A DNA stretch of 30,323 bases, taken from Pseudomonadota bacterium. Lineage in GTDB: Bacteria > Pseudomonadota > Alphaproteobacteria > Caulobacterales > Caulobacteraceae. Within the stretch, counting starts at the first letter, position 1, and each line of letters starts with the position of its first letter. The position numbers were made by a program, and so were the translations under genes. The notes under the pieces are model-generated. The model was not told the DNA's origin. It did not search any database and saw only the letters and a list, made by a program, of their open reading frames with translations. Below are positions 7,174 to 13,422 of the stretch, piece by piece. The DNA lies in the NCBI GenBank assembly GCA_023432855.1, contig JAEZEZ010000029.1:1-30323 (forward strand), written 5' to 3'.

Positions 7174-7239
7174 GAAGCGCCCGTTATCACGCCGCGCCGC
7201 GGCCTGCATCCGACCGCTTCCCGGAGCGTTGGATGCTGC

Positions 7240-7527
7240 ATGGACGATGATGATCGGATTGCGGAGCTCGGACGACGGCTGGCCCGGGCCGTCGCGGCGG
7301 AGAATTTCGAGGAGGCGGCGCGGCTCGGCGCCGAGATCGACCGTCTCGCGGGGCTAGAACCGGGCGCCAGGCGCGGCCCGTCCCTCGTGCGCGGCAGCCC
7401 CGGCCGGATGGGCCTGGGCACCGACCAGCCGGTGGTGAAGCGCCCGGAGGGCTGGACGCCGCCGCCGAGGCCCGACCTGGGCGCGCGCACTGCGCCCCGC
7501 CGCGGCAGGCCGAAGGGCGCTCGATGA
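7240..7527 (+). CDS. Small UvrB/UvrC-motif protein
   Basis: The 95-residue product has an N-terminal UvrB/UvrC (UVR) motif over about residues 4-37: IAELGRRLARAVAAENFEEA followed by ARLGAEIDRL, with the typical F-E-E-A-A-R-L core. In UvrB and UvrC this helical hairpin mediates their contact; free-standing small UVR proteins also occur in protein quality control (McsA, ClpC). The rest is basic and Pro/Gly-rich (GRMGLGTDQPVVKRPEGWTP), likely unstructured. Similar short proteins are often annotated as excinuclease ABC subunit B but lack helicase motifs. Start ATG 7240 is the first Met before the motif. It overlaps the following 47-residue membrane protein gene by four bases. Confidence 0.75.
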   Translation: MDDDDRIAELGRRLARAVAAENFEEAARLGAEIDRLAGLEPGARRGPSLVRGSPGRMGLGTDQPVVKRPEGWTPPPRPDLGARTAPRRGRPKGAR

Positions 7528-7667
7528 AGCCCATGACCATGCTGCTCGTCGTGCTGGCGGCCCTCGTCGTCAGCCTCGTCGTCTGGCGGATGACGGGCGG
7601 AGCGGTCGTATTCTTCTTCCTGCCCCTGCTGTTCGCCCTGCCCCTGTTAGGGCGGCGCCGGCGCTGA
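7524..7667 (+). CDS. 47-residue membrane protein
   Basis: An ATG overlapping the stop of the UvrB-motif gene (ATGA) opens a 47-residue frame: MKPMTMLLVVLAALVVSLVV, then WRMTGG, then a second hydrophobic run ending LLGRRRR. It reads as two short membrane spans with a positive C-terminus, so both ends would face the cytoplasm. Its overlap with the upstream gene argues that it is translated. I recognise no family. Confidence 0.6.
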   Translation: MKPMTMLLVVLAALVVSLVVWRMTGGAVVFFFLPLLFALPLLGRRRR

Positions 7668-7695
7668 CGGTCAATTCTTGTTCAACGGCCCAGCC

Positions 7696-7720
7696 GGAAC
7701 CAGCCTGCCTGGGACGGGTT
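7696..7720 (+). promoter_or_regulatory. EcfG/SigT-type general stress promoter (GGAAC-N16-GGTT)
   Basis: GGAAC at 7696-7700, exactly 16 bases, then GGTT at 7717-7720. The alphaproteobacterial general-stress sigma factor (EcfG; SigT in Caulobacter) recognises GGAAC-N16/17-CGTT; only the first -10 base differs. A start site about 8 bases on would leave a leader of roughly 30 bases to ATG 7757. The same element with the same spacing occurs before two genes within the next kilobase. Confidence 0.6.
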
Positions 7721-7756
7721 CGTTGCCACATCCTCAACCAGCCAAGGAGACTTCCC

Positions 7757-8209
7757 ATGGAAGCTGCCAACGAGCGCGCCGTCGATGTCCTCAACAGCCT
7801 CATCGAGACCACGCTCGACAGCGCCAACGGCTATCGCGAAGCCGCCGAGAACACCGAGAATCCACAGTTCCGGACCATGTTCGAGCAGCGCTCCCAGAAG
7901 CGCATGCAACTGGTCAGCCAGCTCCAGCAGGAGGTGCGCACCTTCGGCGGCGAGCCGGAGACCGACCAGTCGATGCTCGGCAAGGCCCACAACAAGTTCG
8001 TTGAGCTGAAGAACGCCCTGACCAACCGCGACGACAAGGCCGTCATCGACGAGGTCGAACGCGGCGAGGACGTCATCAAGGCCAAGTACGAGAAGGTGGT
8101 CAACGACGCCGACCTGCCTCCGACCACCCGCGAGTTGCTCAACCGCGCCTACGGCGAGGTGAAGGCCGACCACGACGAAGTCAGCCGCATCAAGCACCAG
8201 ATGCACTGA
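7757..8209 (+). CDS. PA2169-type four-helix-bundle protein (DUF2383)
   Basis: The 150-residue product opens with AVDVLNSLIETTLDSANGYREAAENTENPQFRTMF, the hallmark of the PA2169/DUF2383 group of ferritin-like four-helix bundles. Further helices are RMQLVSQLQQEVRTFGGEPETDQS, KNALTNRDDKAVIDEVERGEDVIKAKY and RELLNRAYGEVKADHDEVSRIKHQ. The Glu/His residues placed as in ferritin-like folds could bind metal, but this is not established. There is no signal peptide, so it is cytoplasmic. AAGGAG sits eight bases before the ATG. The upstream GGAAC-N16-GGTT suggests control by the general stress sigma factor, fitting stress-linked expression of such proteins. Confidence 0.88.
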   Translation: MEAANERAVDVLNSLIETTLDSANGYREAAENTENPQFRTMFEQRSQKRMQLVSQLQQEVRTFGGEPETDQSMLGKAHNKFVELKNALTNRDDKAVIDEVERGEDVIKAKYEKVVNDADLPPTTRELLNRAYGEVKADHDEVSRIKHQMH

Positions 8210-8215
8210 GGCATG

Positions 8216-8240
8216 GCGCGGGCGGCCCGGTCGCCCGCGC
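8216..8240. terminator. GC-rich hairpin between convergent genes
   Basis: GCGCGGGCG (8216-8224) pairs perfectly with CGCCCGCGC (8232-8240) around a 7-base loop. It lies between the stop codons of two convergent genes. Geometry (9-bp stem, 7-base loop, no T-run, last base touching the minus-strand stop codon) is the same as at 6522-6546. Confidence 0.45.
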
Positions 8241-8569
8241 TATCCCGCCAGGAAGAAGGCCGCGGCAAGGGCCGCCAGTACGATGAGCCCCGCGGCCCAG
8301 AGCAAGGCTGATGGCGGGCGGCCGGCCGCTCCGTCCGGCGTCAGACCGGGCTCGGCGGCGTTGGCGCGCTCGCCTGCGGCGGCCGTCCGGTTCTCGTGGG
8401 CGCGGGCCTGGGCGATTTCCTGCGTCGACGGCCCGTGACCCCCGGCTTCCTCGTCGGTGCCCAAGGGAGCCGCCGCCGGATCGAAGCCCGGCGTCTTGTC
8501 GCCGCTTCGTCCGCTGTCGATGTCGTCCTGCAACTGCGGGGCGGTCGGATTGTCTCGTGCGTCCGCCAT
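8240..8569 (-). CDS. C-terminally membrane-anchored protein of unknown function
   Basis: The 109-residue product starts MADARDNPTAPQLQDDIDSG after a GAGGAG ribosome site. Residues 1-85 are hydrophilic, acidic and rich in Gly, Ala, Glu and Asp, probably disordered; residues about 88-109 form one hydrophobic span (ALLWAAGLIVLAALAAAFFL) that ends the protein. This is the layout of a tail-anchored inner-membrane protein facing the cytoplasm. I recognise no family beyond the common short motif DDIDSGRSGDKTPGFDPAAA-like N-terminus seen in small stress-type proteins of alphaproteobacteria (from memory). It has its own GGAAC-N16-GGTT promoter and stands back to back with the exported His/Cys protein. 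Confidence 0.75.
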   Translation of the reverse strand: MADARDNPTAPQLQDDIDSGRSGDKTPGFDPAAAPLGTDEEAGGHGPSTQEIAQARAHENRTAAAGERANAAEPGLTPDGAAGRPPSALLWAAGLIVLAALAAAFFLAG

Positions 8570-8597
8570 GGCGGGCTCCTCTTCGGCTTGTAGGGCC

Positions 8598-8622
8598 AAC
8601 CCGGTCCCGCGGCGTTCGTTCC
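8598..8622 (-). promoter_or_regulatory. EcfG/SigT-type general stress promoter (GGAAC-N16-GGTT), minus strand
   Basis: On the minus strand GGAAC (8622-8618), 16 bases, GGTT (8601-8598). It points at the gene starting at 8569 and would leave a leader of about 20 bases, which contains that gene's GAGGAG site. It is one of a divergent pair with 8639-8663, with 16 bases between the two -35 elements. Confidence 0.6.
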
Positions 8623-8638
8623 GTGCGGGGCTCGCTAG

Positions 8639-8663
8639 GGAACCGACCTTGCGTGCAGCGGTT
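8639..8663 (+). promoter_or_regulatory. EcfG/SigT-type general stress promoter (GGAAC-N16-GGTT), plus strand
   Basis: GGAAC (8639-8643), 16 bases, GGTT (8660-8663), pointing at the gene whose likely start is GTG 8700. Expected transcription start near 8671 leaves about 30 bases of leader. This also argues for the 8700 start over any start further upstream, which would lie before the promoter. Confidence 0.6.
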
Positions 8664-8699
8664 GGGAGCAGGGGATCTGCCCCCTCCACAGCGAGACCG

Positions 8700-9275
8700 G
8701 TGGCTGCACTCGCCAGAGTCCTGCTTCTTCTCATCCTGCTTCCGCCGGGGCCGGCGCTGGCCGCGGTCGAGATCGCCTTCTACTCCAGGGATGCAGACGT
8801 CCGTTTCCCCCACGCCTTTGTGGTGCTGCAGGGGACAGTGGACGCCACGGGCGAAGCGGTGAACGAGGACTATGGGTTCACCGCGGTGACGCCCTCGCCG
8901 GCAGTGCTCTGGGGACCCGTGCGCGGCCGGATCATCACCGACCATCCCAAGGCCTATGTCGCCGGCAGCCGCCGGCACTTCAGCTTCGTTCTGAGCGACG
9001 CGGAATACGCCGGCGTGATGGCGGTGATCGAGCGCTGGCGCCGCCTGCCGCAGCCGTCCTACGCCCTCGACACCCGCAACTGCCTGTTCTTCGTCGCCGA
9101 CATCGCGGCCGCACTGGGCCTGGAGGCCGACCCGCCGGCGCGTCTGGTCCGCAAGCCCCGCTCCTTCCTGACCTGGCTGACCGACCGCAACCGTCCGCTG
9201 ATACAGGCGCGCACGGAACCCCCGGCCGCCGATGTCGCCGGGGTCAGCGCGACGCCCGCTTCAGGTAGTCGATGA
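8700..9275 (+). CDS. Exported protein with conserved-looking His/Cys pair, possible permuted papain-like hydrolase
   Basis: The 191-residue product (GTG start) opens with a signal peptide (ALARVLLLLILLPPGPALA, cleavage near residue 21), so it is periplasmic or secreted. Two segments stand out. VRFPHAFVVLQG (His38) resembles the His-containing strand that comes first in circularly permuted NlpC/P60-type cysteine hydrolases such as the YiiX/YaeF group. YALDTRNCLFFVADIAAALGL (Cys128) resembles the later Cys at the N-terminus of a helix. Order and spacing fit that fold, but I can only call it an inference; it may be a non-enzymatic exported protein. The frame is open further upstream, but the stress promoter at 8639-8663 and the signal peptide support 8700. 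No good ribosome site is visible. Its 3' end overlaps the convergent cytochrome gene by 32 bases. Confidence 0.7.
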   Translation: MAALARVLLLLILLPPGPALAAVEIAFYSRDADVRFPHAFVVLQGTVDATGEAVNEDYGFTAVTPSPAVLWGPVRGRIITDHPKAYVAGSRRHFSFVLSDAEYAGVMAVIERWRRLPQPSYALDTRNCLFFVADIAAALGLEADPPARLVRKPRSFLTWLTDRNRPLIQARTEPPAADVAGVSATPASGSR

Positions 9276-9627
9276 GCGCGCGGCGCTCCTCCGCCTTGCG
9301 CAGGCCGAGGTAGGACATGCTGGTCCCGGGCATGGCGGCTTCCGGATCCGCGATGAACCGGTCCAGTTCAGCCTCGCTCCAGCGCAGGCCACGCGCCGCG
9401 GCGGATCGCATCGCCGCCGAGTAGTCGAAACCGGGCTCGCCGGCCGCGGGCCGTCCTACGACCCCGGAAAGGTTGGGCCCCGGCAGGCCTCGCTCGGCCG
9501 GATCGACCGAATGGCAGGCGTAGCATTGCTGGAACAGCCGCTCGCCGGGGTTTGCAGCCTGGACCGCCGACACGGCGAGCAACGCCGCGGAGGCCGCGAG
9601 CATCAATCCGACACGATGCGGCTTCAT
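9244..9627 (-). CDS. Exported class I cytochrome c
   Basis: The 127-residue product has a signal peptide (residues 1-24, cleavage near AVQA), a haem-binding CYACH motif (Cys35, Cys38, His39), a GPNLSGVVGRPAA segment that fits the loop of small soluble cytochromes c, and the sixth ligand Met104 in PGTSMSYLGL. It is thus a single-haem periplasmic electron carrier, resembling mitochondrial-type cytochrome c. Its start is seven bases downstream of the stop of the Vgb-like gene on the same strand, so the two form an operon and may act together. The last 32 bases overlap the 3' end of the convergent gene. Confidence 0.93.
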   Translation of the reverse strand: MKPHRVGLMLAASAALLAVSAVQAANPGERLFQQCYACHSVDPAERGLPGPNLSGVVGRPAAGEPGFDYSAAMRSAAARGLRWSEAELDRFIADPEAAMPGTSMSYLGLRKAEERRALIDYLKRASR

Positions 9628-9634
9628 CGGCCCA

Positions 9635-10609
9635 TCAGCCGCCGTAGTCGACGACGACCAGGCGATCCACGCCCGACTCCGCGCCCCAGGCCTCGCCCTT
9701 CCTGCCCAGCATCTGGCGCACGTTTGCGCCCTCCCGGTCGCTGGGGAACGCCTCGAACCGTTCCGTGACGGGATCGAAGCGCAGGATCGCATTGGCCGCG
9801 AAGTCCGTCACCCAGACCTTGTCGGTCTCGTCGACGTACACCGAGTAGGTCTTGGGTTTCTCGCCGGGCAGTTTCCACGCTTTCCATTCACCATTGGACG
9901 GATCGTGGCGGCTCAGCTGTCCCGAGTTCCATTCGCTGACCCAGATGCGCCCCCGGCTGTCGGACCAGACCCGGCGGGCGCCCTGTCCCGCGGTCGGCGG
10001 TTCGATGACCGTCGCCTCGCCTGTGTCGAGGTCGACCTTCGCGATGTGATTGCCCGCCAGCGACGCGTAGTAGATGTCGCCCGAGGGCGTCGCCGTGATG
10101 CCATAGGGGCCCCGGCCGCGCGGAGCCGCCCACACCTTCATGTCCCCGGTGGCCGGGTCCAGCCGGCCGTAGAAGCCGGTCTGGCCCGTGAACCACACCC
10201 GCCCGCGACCGTCGAACGCCGCCGTGTTGAGGTTCGCGTAGCCGGTGTCCTCGGGCAGCTTCCACACCTTCACGGCGCGCGTTGCGGGATCGACCCGCAC
10301 CATGGCGTTCTGGCCGCCGTCGGTGATCCAGGCGGCGCCGTCCGGTCCCACGATGACGCCGTGGGGAGCGGATCCTTCGCCAAGGGGAACGAGCTCGACC
10401 TTGCCGGTCGCCGGATCGAGGATTCCCAGGTGACCCGACCGCTGGGCCGTGTACCAGACCGTACCGTCGGGCGGGGCGGCGACGTCGTGGGGCCGGCCGC
10501 CGGCAGGAAGGTCATAGTACCGGACTTCCTGGGCATGGGCGGGTTTAGCGGCCATAGGGCCGCAGGCCATCAGGGCGACCGCGAAGAGCGCGGCGAAGGC
10601 GCGGGGCAT
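9635..10609 (-). CDS. Vgb-like (virginiamycin B lyase-type) beta-propeller protein, exported
   Basis: The 324-residue product has an N-terminal signal (MPRAFAALFAVALMACGPMAAKPAHAQ); either cleavage after AHA or lipidation at Cys16 is possible. The rest is a run of about seven blade repeats with the NHL/Vgb pattern: P.DVAAPPDGTVWYTAQRSGHLG, PHGVIVGPDGAAWITDGGQ, AAFDGRGRVWFTGQTGFYG, PYGITATPSGDIYYASLAG, VWSDSRGRIWVSEWNSG and VYVDETDKVWVTDFAAN. Family members include the streptogramin B lyase Vgb, but most homologues have other, unknown roles, so resistance should not be inferred. The operon partner is a cytochrome c, suggesting a periplasmic redox or sensing context. Confidence 0.88.
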   Translation of the reverse strand: MPRAFAALFAVALMACGPMAAKPAHAQEVRYYDLPAGGRPHDVAAPPDGTVWYTAQRSGHLGILDPATGKVELVPLGEGSAPHGVIVGPDGAAWITDGGQNAMVRVDPATRAVKVWKLPEDTGYANLNTAAFDGRGRVWFTGQTGFYGRLDPATGDMKVWAAPRGRGPYGITATPSGDIYYASLAGNHIAKVDLDTGEATVIEPPTAGQGARRVWSDSRGRIWVSEWNSGQLSRHDPSNGEWKAWKLPGEKPKTYSVYVDETDKVWVTDFAANAILRFDPVTERFEAFPSDREGANVRQMLGRKGEAWGAESGVDRLVVVDYGG

Positions 10610-10729
10610 GGAGTTCTCCTTGCGGATGTCGCCTCCAGCTTATCCGGGCAGCCGGGTGGGACAAGCTTCACCGTAATCGTCCTTAAAGGTTGATCGGCTA
10701 CGGCTGGGACAGCTGAGGGTGGAATACGA

Positions 10730-13237
10730 ATGCGTCGGGTCTCGCTGTCGTGGCGGCTGCTGTGGAGCGTGGGCGGGTCGACCGTGGCCGTCGCCGCGCT
10801 GGCGTCCGTCATGGGATTCTTCCTGTTCCTGAAGGAGCTGGAGGCGAACAAGGCCGAGTTCATGGCCGAGTACGTGGCCGAACGTGCGACGCTGGAATCC
10901 GACCCCTTCAACGACATGTCGGGTTTCCACGCCTCGGCCGTCGACGCCATGAAGGAACGGCTCAGGTCGCTGGCGACGACGCCGGACGCCATCGTCGAGG
11001 AGCGGTTCGACGGGCTCTTTCCGCTGAGGCCCGACGGCACGCGCCGCAGCCGGCCGGAGTACTTCGACGGGGTCACCGATCCCCGGCTTGGCCGCATATC
11101 GGGAATGGGGGCGTTCATCTCGGGCCGCGAGCCCCTGACCCTGGAAGACAAGCGGCTCATGCTCGCCGCCTTCGCCGTCGTGCATGGCATCGGCACCGCC
11201 CAGAAGGCGCGCCACGACAACTTCTATTTCTACACCCCCAGCGACCGGCTGGTGATGTTCGGGCCCAACCGCCCGGACCGGTTGCTGCACTACCGCGAGA
11301 GGGCGCCCGCCGACTTCTCCGTACGCGGCGAAGAGATGCTGCAGATGACCCTGCCGCGTCTCAACCCTTCGCGGGAGATGCGGTGCACGCGCCTGCGGTT
11401 CCTGCTCAGTGATGCGAGCCAGAGCCGGCAGAGCACGGCGTGCGCCACCCCGGTCGACCTGAACGGCCGCCATGTCGGCGCCTTCGGGTCCTCCGTCTTC
11501 GTCACCGACATGCTGACCGACACCATGGACCGGCGTCTGGAAGGGGCCGAAAATCTCATGGTCGAGGCGGGGGGCGGGCTCATCGCCTACCCCGGCTTCG
11601 CGAAACCGGGCGAGGCGCCCCGCAGCGTGGTCGAACGGCTCGAGCAGGAACTCGGCTTGCGGGGACTCATGCGCCGGGTGGCCGCCGACCCGGACCATAC
11701 CGGCGTCATCGACACCGCCGACGGGCGCCATCTGGTGGCCTACGCCCGACTGGACCGGCCAGGCTGGTACCTGCTGATGCGCTATCCAAAGTCGGAACTG
11801 GCCATGGCCGCCGCCCGGTCCGCCGGTTTCATCCTGGTGATCGGGCTGCTCGCGGCGGTGCTGCAGGCCATCCTCGTGGTCCGCCTGAACCAGCGGCAGG
11901 TCGTGCGTCCCTTGCGCGAACTGGCGCTTGAGGCGCTCAACCGGCGTGGTTCGGACGAAGCCCTGGCCGCCGCCGGTCGACGTCCGGACGAAATCGGCAG
12001 GCTTGCGCGTGCATTGCGGCGCGAACGCTCGAAGGTCGATCGGCTGCTGGCCTCGCTAGAGGCTCGGGTCAGACAGAGAACCGCCGAGCTGGAGGCGGCC
12101 AACGCGGCCAAATCGCGCTTCCTCGCCAACATGAGCCACGAACTGCGCACGCCCCTGAACGGGGTGATCGCGATTGCGGACCTGCTGCAGGGCTCGGTGA
12201 AGGACCCGGCGGATCGCGACAAGGCCGCGCTGATCGCGTCGTCCGGCAAGCACCTCGAGCGCGTCGTCGGCGACATCCTCGACTTCTCCAAGCTTGAAGC
12301 CGGTCAGGTGCGCCTGGAAGCCGTGCCCTTCGACCTTGTCGAAACGCTCGAAGCCGTGTCCGGCGTCCACCGCGCCGCCGCGGAGGCCAAGGGCCTGGGC
12401 CTGACCCTCGTCATCTCCCCATCGGCGCGCGGATGGCGGCTCGGGGATCCCACCCGCACCTCGCAGATCATGTCGAACCTCCTCAGCAATGCGGTGAAGT
12501 TCACCGAGGCCGGCGGGGTGACGGTCCGGGTCGATGGCGACGCCGAGGGTGTCGCCATCGAGGTCCAGGACAGCGGTCCGGGATTCTCGCGCGAGGTCGC
12601 GGAGCGCCTGTTCCAGCCCTTCGAGCAGGCCGACGCCTCGGTGACCCGAAAGTACGGCGGCGCGGGCCTCGGCCTCGCGATCTCAGCGGCGTTGGCGCGC
12701 GAGATGGGCGGGGGCATCGAGGCGGACGGGTCCAGCCGGAACGGCGCCTGCTTCACGCTGCGGCTTCCACTGCCCCGCGTGTCCCGCAAGCCGCAGTCGG
12801 CCGCCGGCGAGCCGGAAGCGGCGCCGGATAACACCGCAGACGCCCTGGCCTCGGCCGCCCCGCCCCGCATCCTTCTCGCCGAAGATCATCCGGCCAACCG
12901 CAAGGTGGTGGAGCTGATCCTGGGGTCCGCCGGGCACGACCTGACCATGGTCGAGGATGGCGCCGCGGCCGTGGAGGCGCATGCCGCGGCGCCCTATGAC
13001 CTGATCCTGATGGACATGATGATGCCGGTGATGGACGGCCTCACCGCCACGCGTCGCATCCGGGAGACGGACGCGCACACGCCGATCCTGATGCTGACGG
13101 CCAACGCCCTGGACGAACACGTGCGCGCTGCGCACGAAGCCGGCGCCGACCGGCACCTGTCCAAGCCGGTGCGGCCGGCCGAGCTGCTGGCCGCCATCGA
13201 CACGGCTCTGGCCGAGCGGGCGCGCCTGGCGGCCTGA
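10730..13237 (+). CDS. Hybrid sensor histidine kinase (HAMP-HisKA-HATPase-REC)
   Basis: The 835-residue product has a first membrane span at about residues 13-36, a periplasmic sensor region of about 325 residues, and a second span near 364-385 (SAGFILVIGLLAAVLQAILVV). A HAMP-like linker and coiled coil follow (about 386-465). The kinase core shows the H-box NMSHELRTPLNG with phospho-acceptor His470, the N-box NLLSNAVKFTE (from Asn583), the G1 box DSGPGF, and FQPFEQADASVTRKYGGAGLGLAIS. The C-terminal receiver has acidic EDHP and phospho-acceptor Asp762 in LILMDMMMPVMDG, plus the Lys of HLSKPVRP. The periplasmic part contains two cysteines about 25 residues apart (MRCTRL, STACAT). No separate response regulator or Hpt protein is adjacent, so the output path is not visible. 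The ribosome site is weak. Confidence 0.95.
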   Translation: MRRVSLSWRLLWSVGGSTVAVAALASVMGFFLFLKELEANKAEFMAEYVAERATLESDPFNDMSGFHASAVDAMKERLRSLATTPDAIVEERFDGLFPLRPDGTRRSRPEYFDGVTDPRLGRISGMGAFISGREPLTLEDKRLMLAAFAVVHGIGTAQKARHDNFYFYTPSDRLVMFGPNRPDRLLHYRERAPADFSVRGEEMLQMTLPRLNPSREMRCTRLRFLLSDASQSRQSTACATPVDLNGRHVGAFGSSVFVTDMLTDTMDRRLEGAENLMVEAGGGLIAYPGFAKPGEAPRSVVERLEQELGLRGLMRRVAADPDHTGVIDTADGRHLVAYARLDRPGWYLLMRYPKSELAMAAARSAGFILVIGLLAAVLQAILVVRLNQRQVVRPLRELALEALNRRGSDEALAAAGRRPDEIGRLARALRRERSKVDRLLASLEARVRQRTAELEAANAAKSRFLANMSHELRTPLNGVIAIADLLQGSVKDPADRDKAALIASSGKHLERVVGDILDFSKLEAGQVRLEAVPFDLVETLEAVSGVHRAAAEAKGLGLTLVISPSARGWRLGDPTRTSQIMSNLLSNAVKFTEAGGVTVRVDGDAEGVAIEVQDSGPGFSREVAERLFQPFEQADASVTRKYGGAGLGLAISAALAREMGGGIEADGSSRNGACFTLRLPLPRVSRKPQSAAGEPEAAPDNTADALASAAPPRILLAEDHPANRKVVELILGSAGHDLTMVEDGAAAVEAHAAAPYDLILMDMMMPVMDGLTATRRIRETDAHTPILMLTANALDEHVRAAHEAGADRHLSKPVRPAELLAAIDTALAERARLAA

Positions 13238-13280
13238 GCCCGGCCGGGTTCGCCGCCGGACCCGTGTTCATGGGAAAGGG

Positions 13281-13356
13281 TGGTGCCGCCTAGGTGACTC
13301 GAACACCTGACCTACGCATTACGAATGCGCCGCTCTACCAGCTGAGCTAAGGCGGC
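13281..13356 (-). tRNA. tRNA-Thr (anticodon CGT)
   Basis: The minus strand folds as a 76-nt tRNA with encoded CCA. The acceptor stem is GCCGCCT/AGGCGGC, the D-arm GCTC-AGCTGGTA-GAGC, the anticodon arm GCGCA-TTCGTAA-TGCGT, and the T-arm AGGTG-TTCGAGT-CACCT. Anticodon CGT reads ACG (threonine). Confidence 0.96.
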
Positions 13357-13393
13357 CCATGGCCTGGGCCTCCGCCCGATGGGCGGGAAGCGG

Positions 13394-13422
13394 CATTTAC
13401 ACGGAGCCTGCATCCTTGCCAA
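13394..13422 (-). promoter_or_regulatory. Possible promoter of tRNA-Thr
   Basis: On the minus strand TTGGCA (13422-13417) is separated by 17 bases from TAAATG (13399-13394), about 37 bases before the tRNA 5' end. The -35 lies inside the last codons of the HemY-like gene. A short hairpin (CCGCCC-GAT-GGGCGG, 13372-13386) lies between promoter and tRNA and may act in processing or ending upstream transcripts. Confidence 0.45.

Noticed and set aside
9635..10609. Antibiotic (streptogramin B) resistance by a Vgb lyase
   Set aside because: Most Vgb-like propellers are not lyases; the protein has an export signal and is paired with cytochrome c, and I cannot confirm the catalytic residues.
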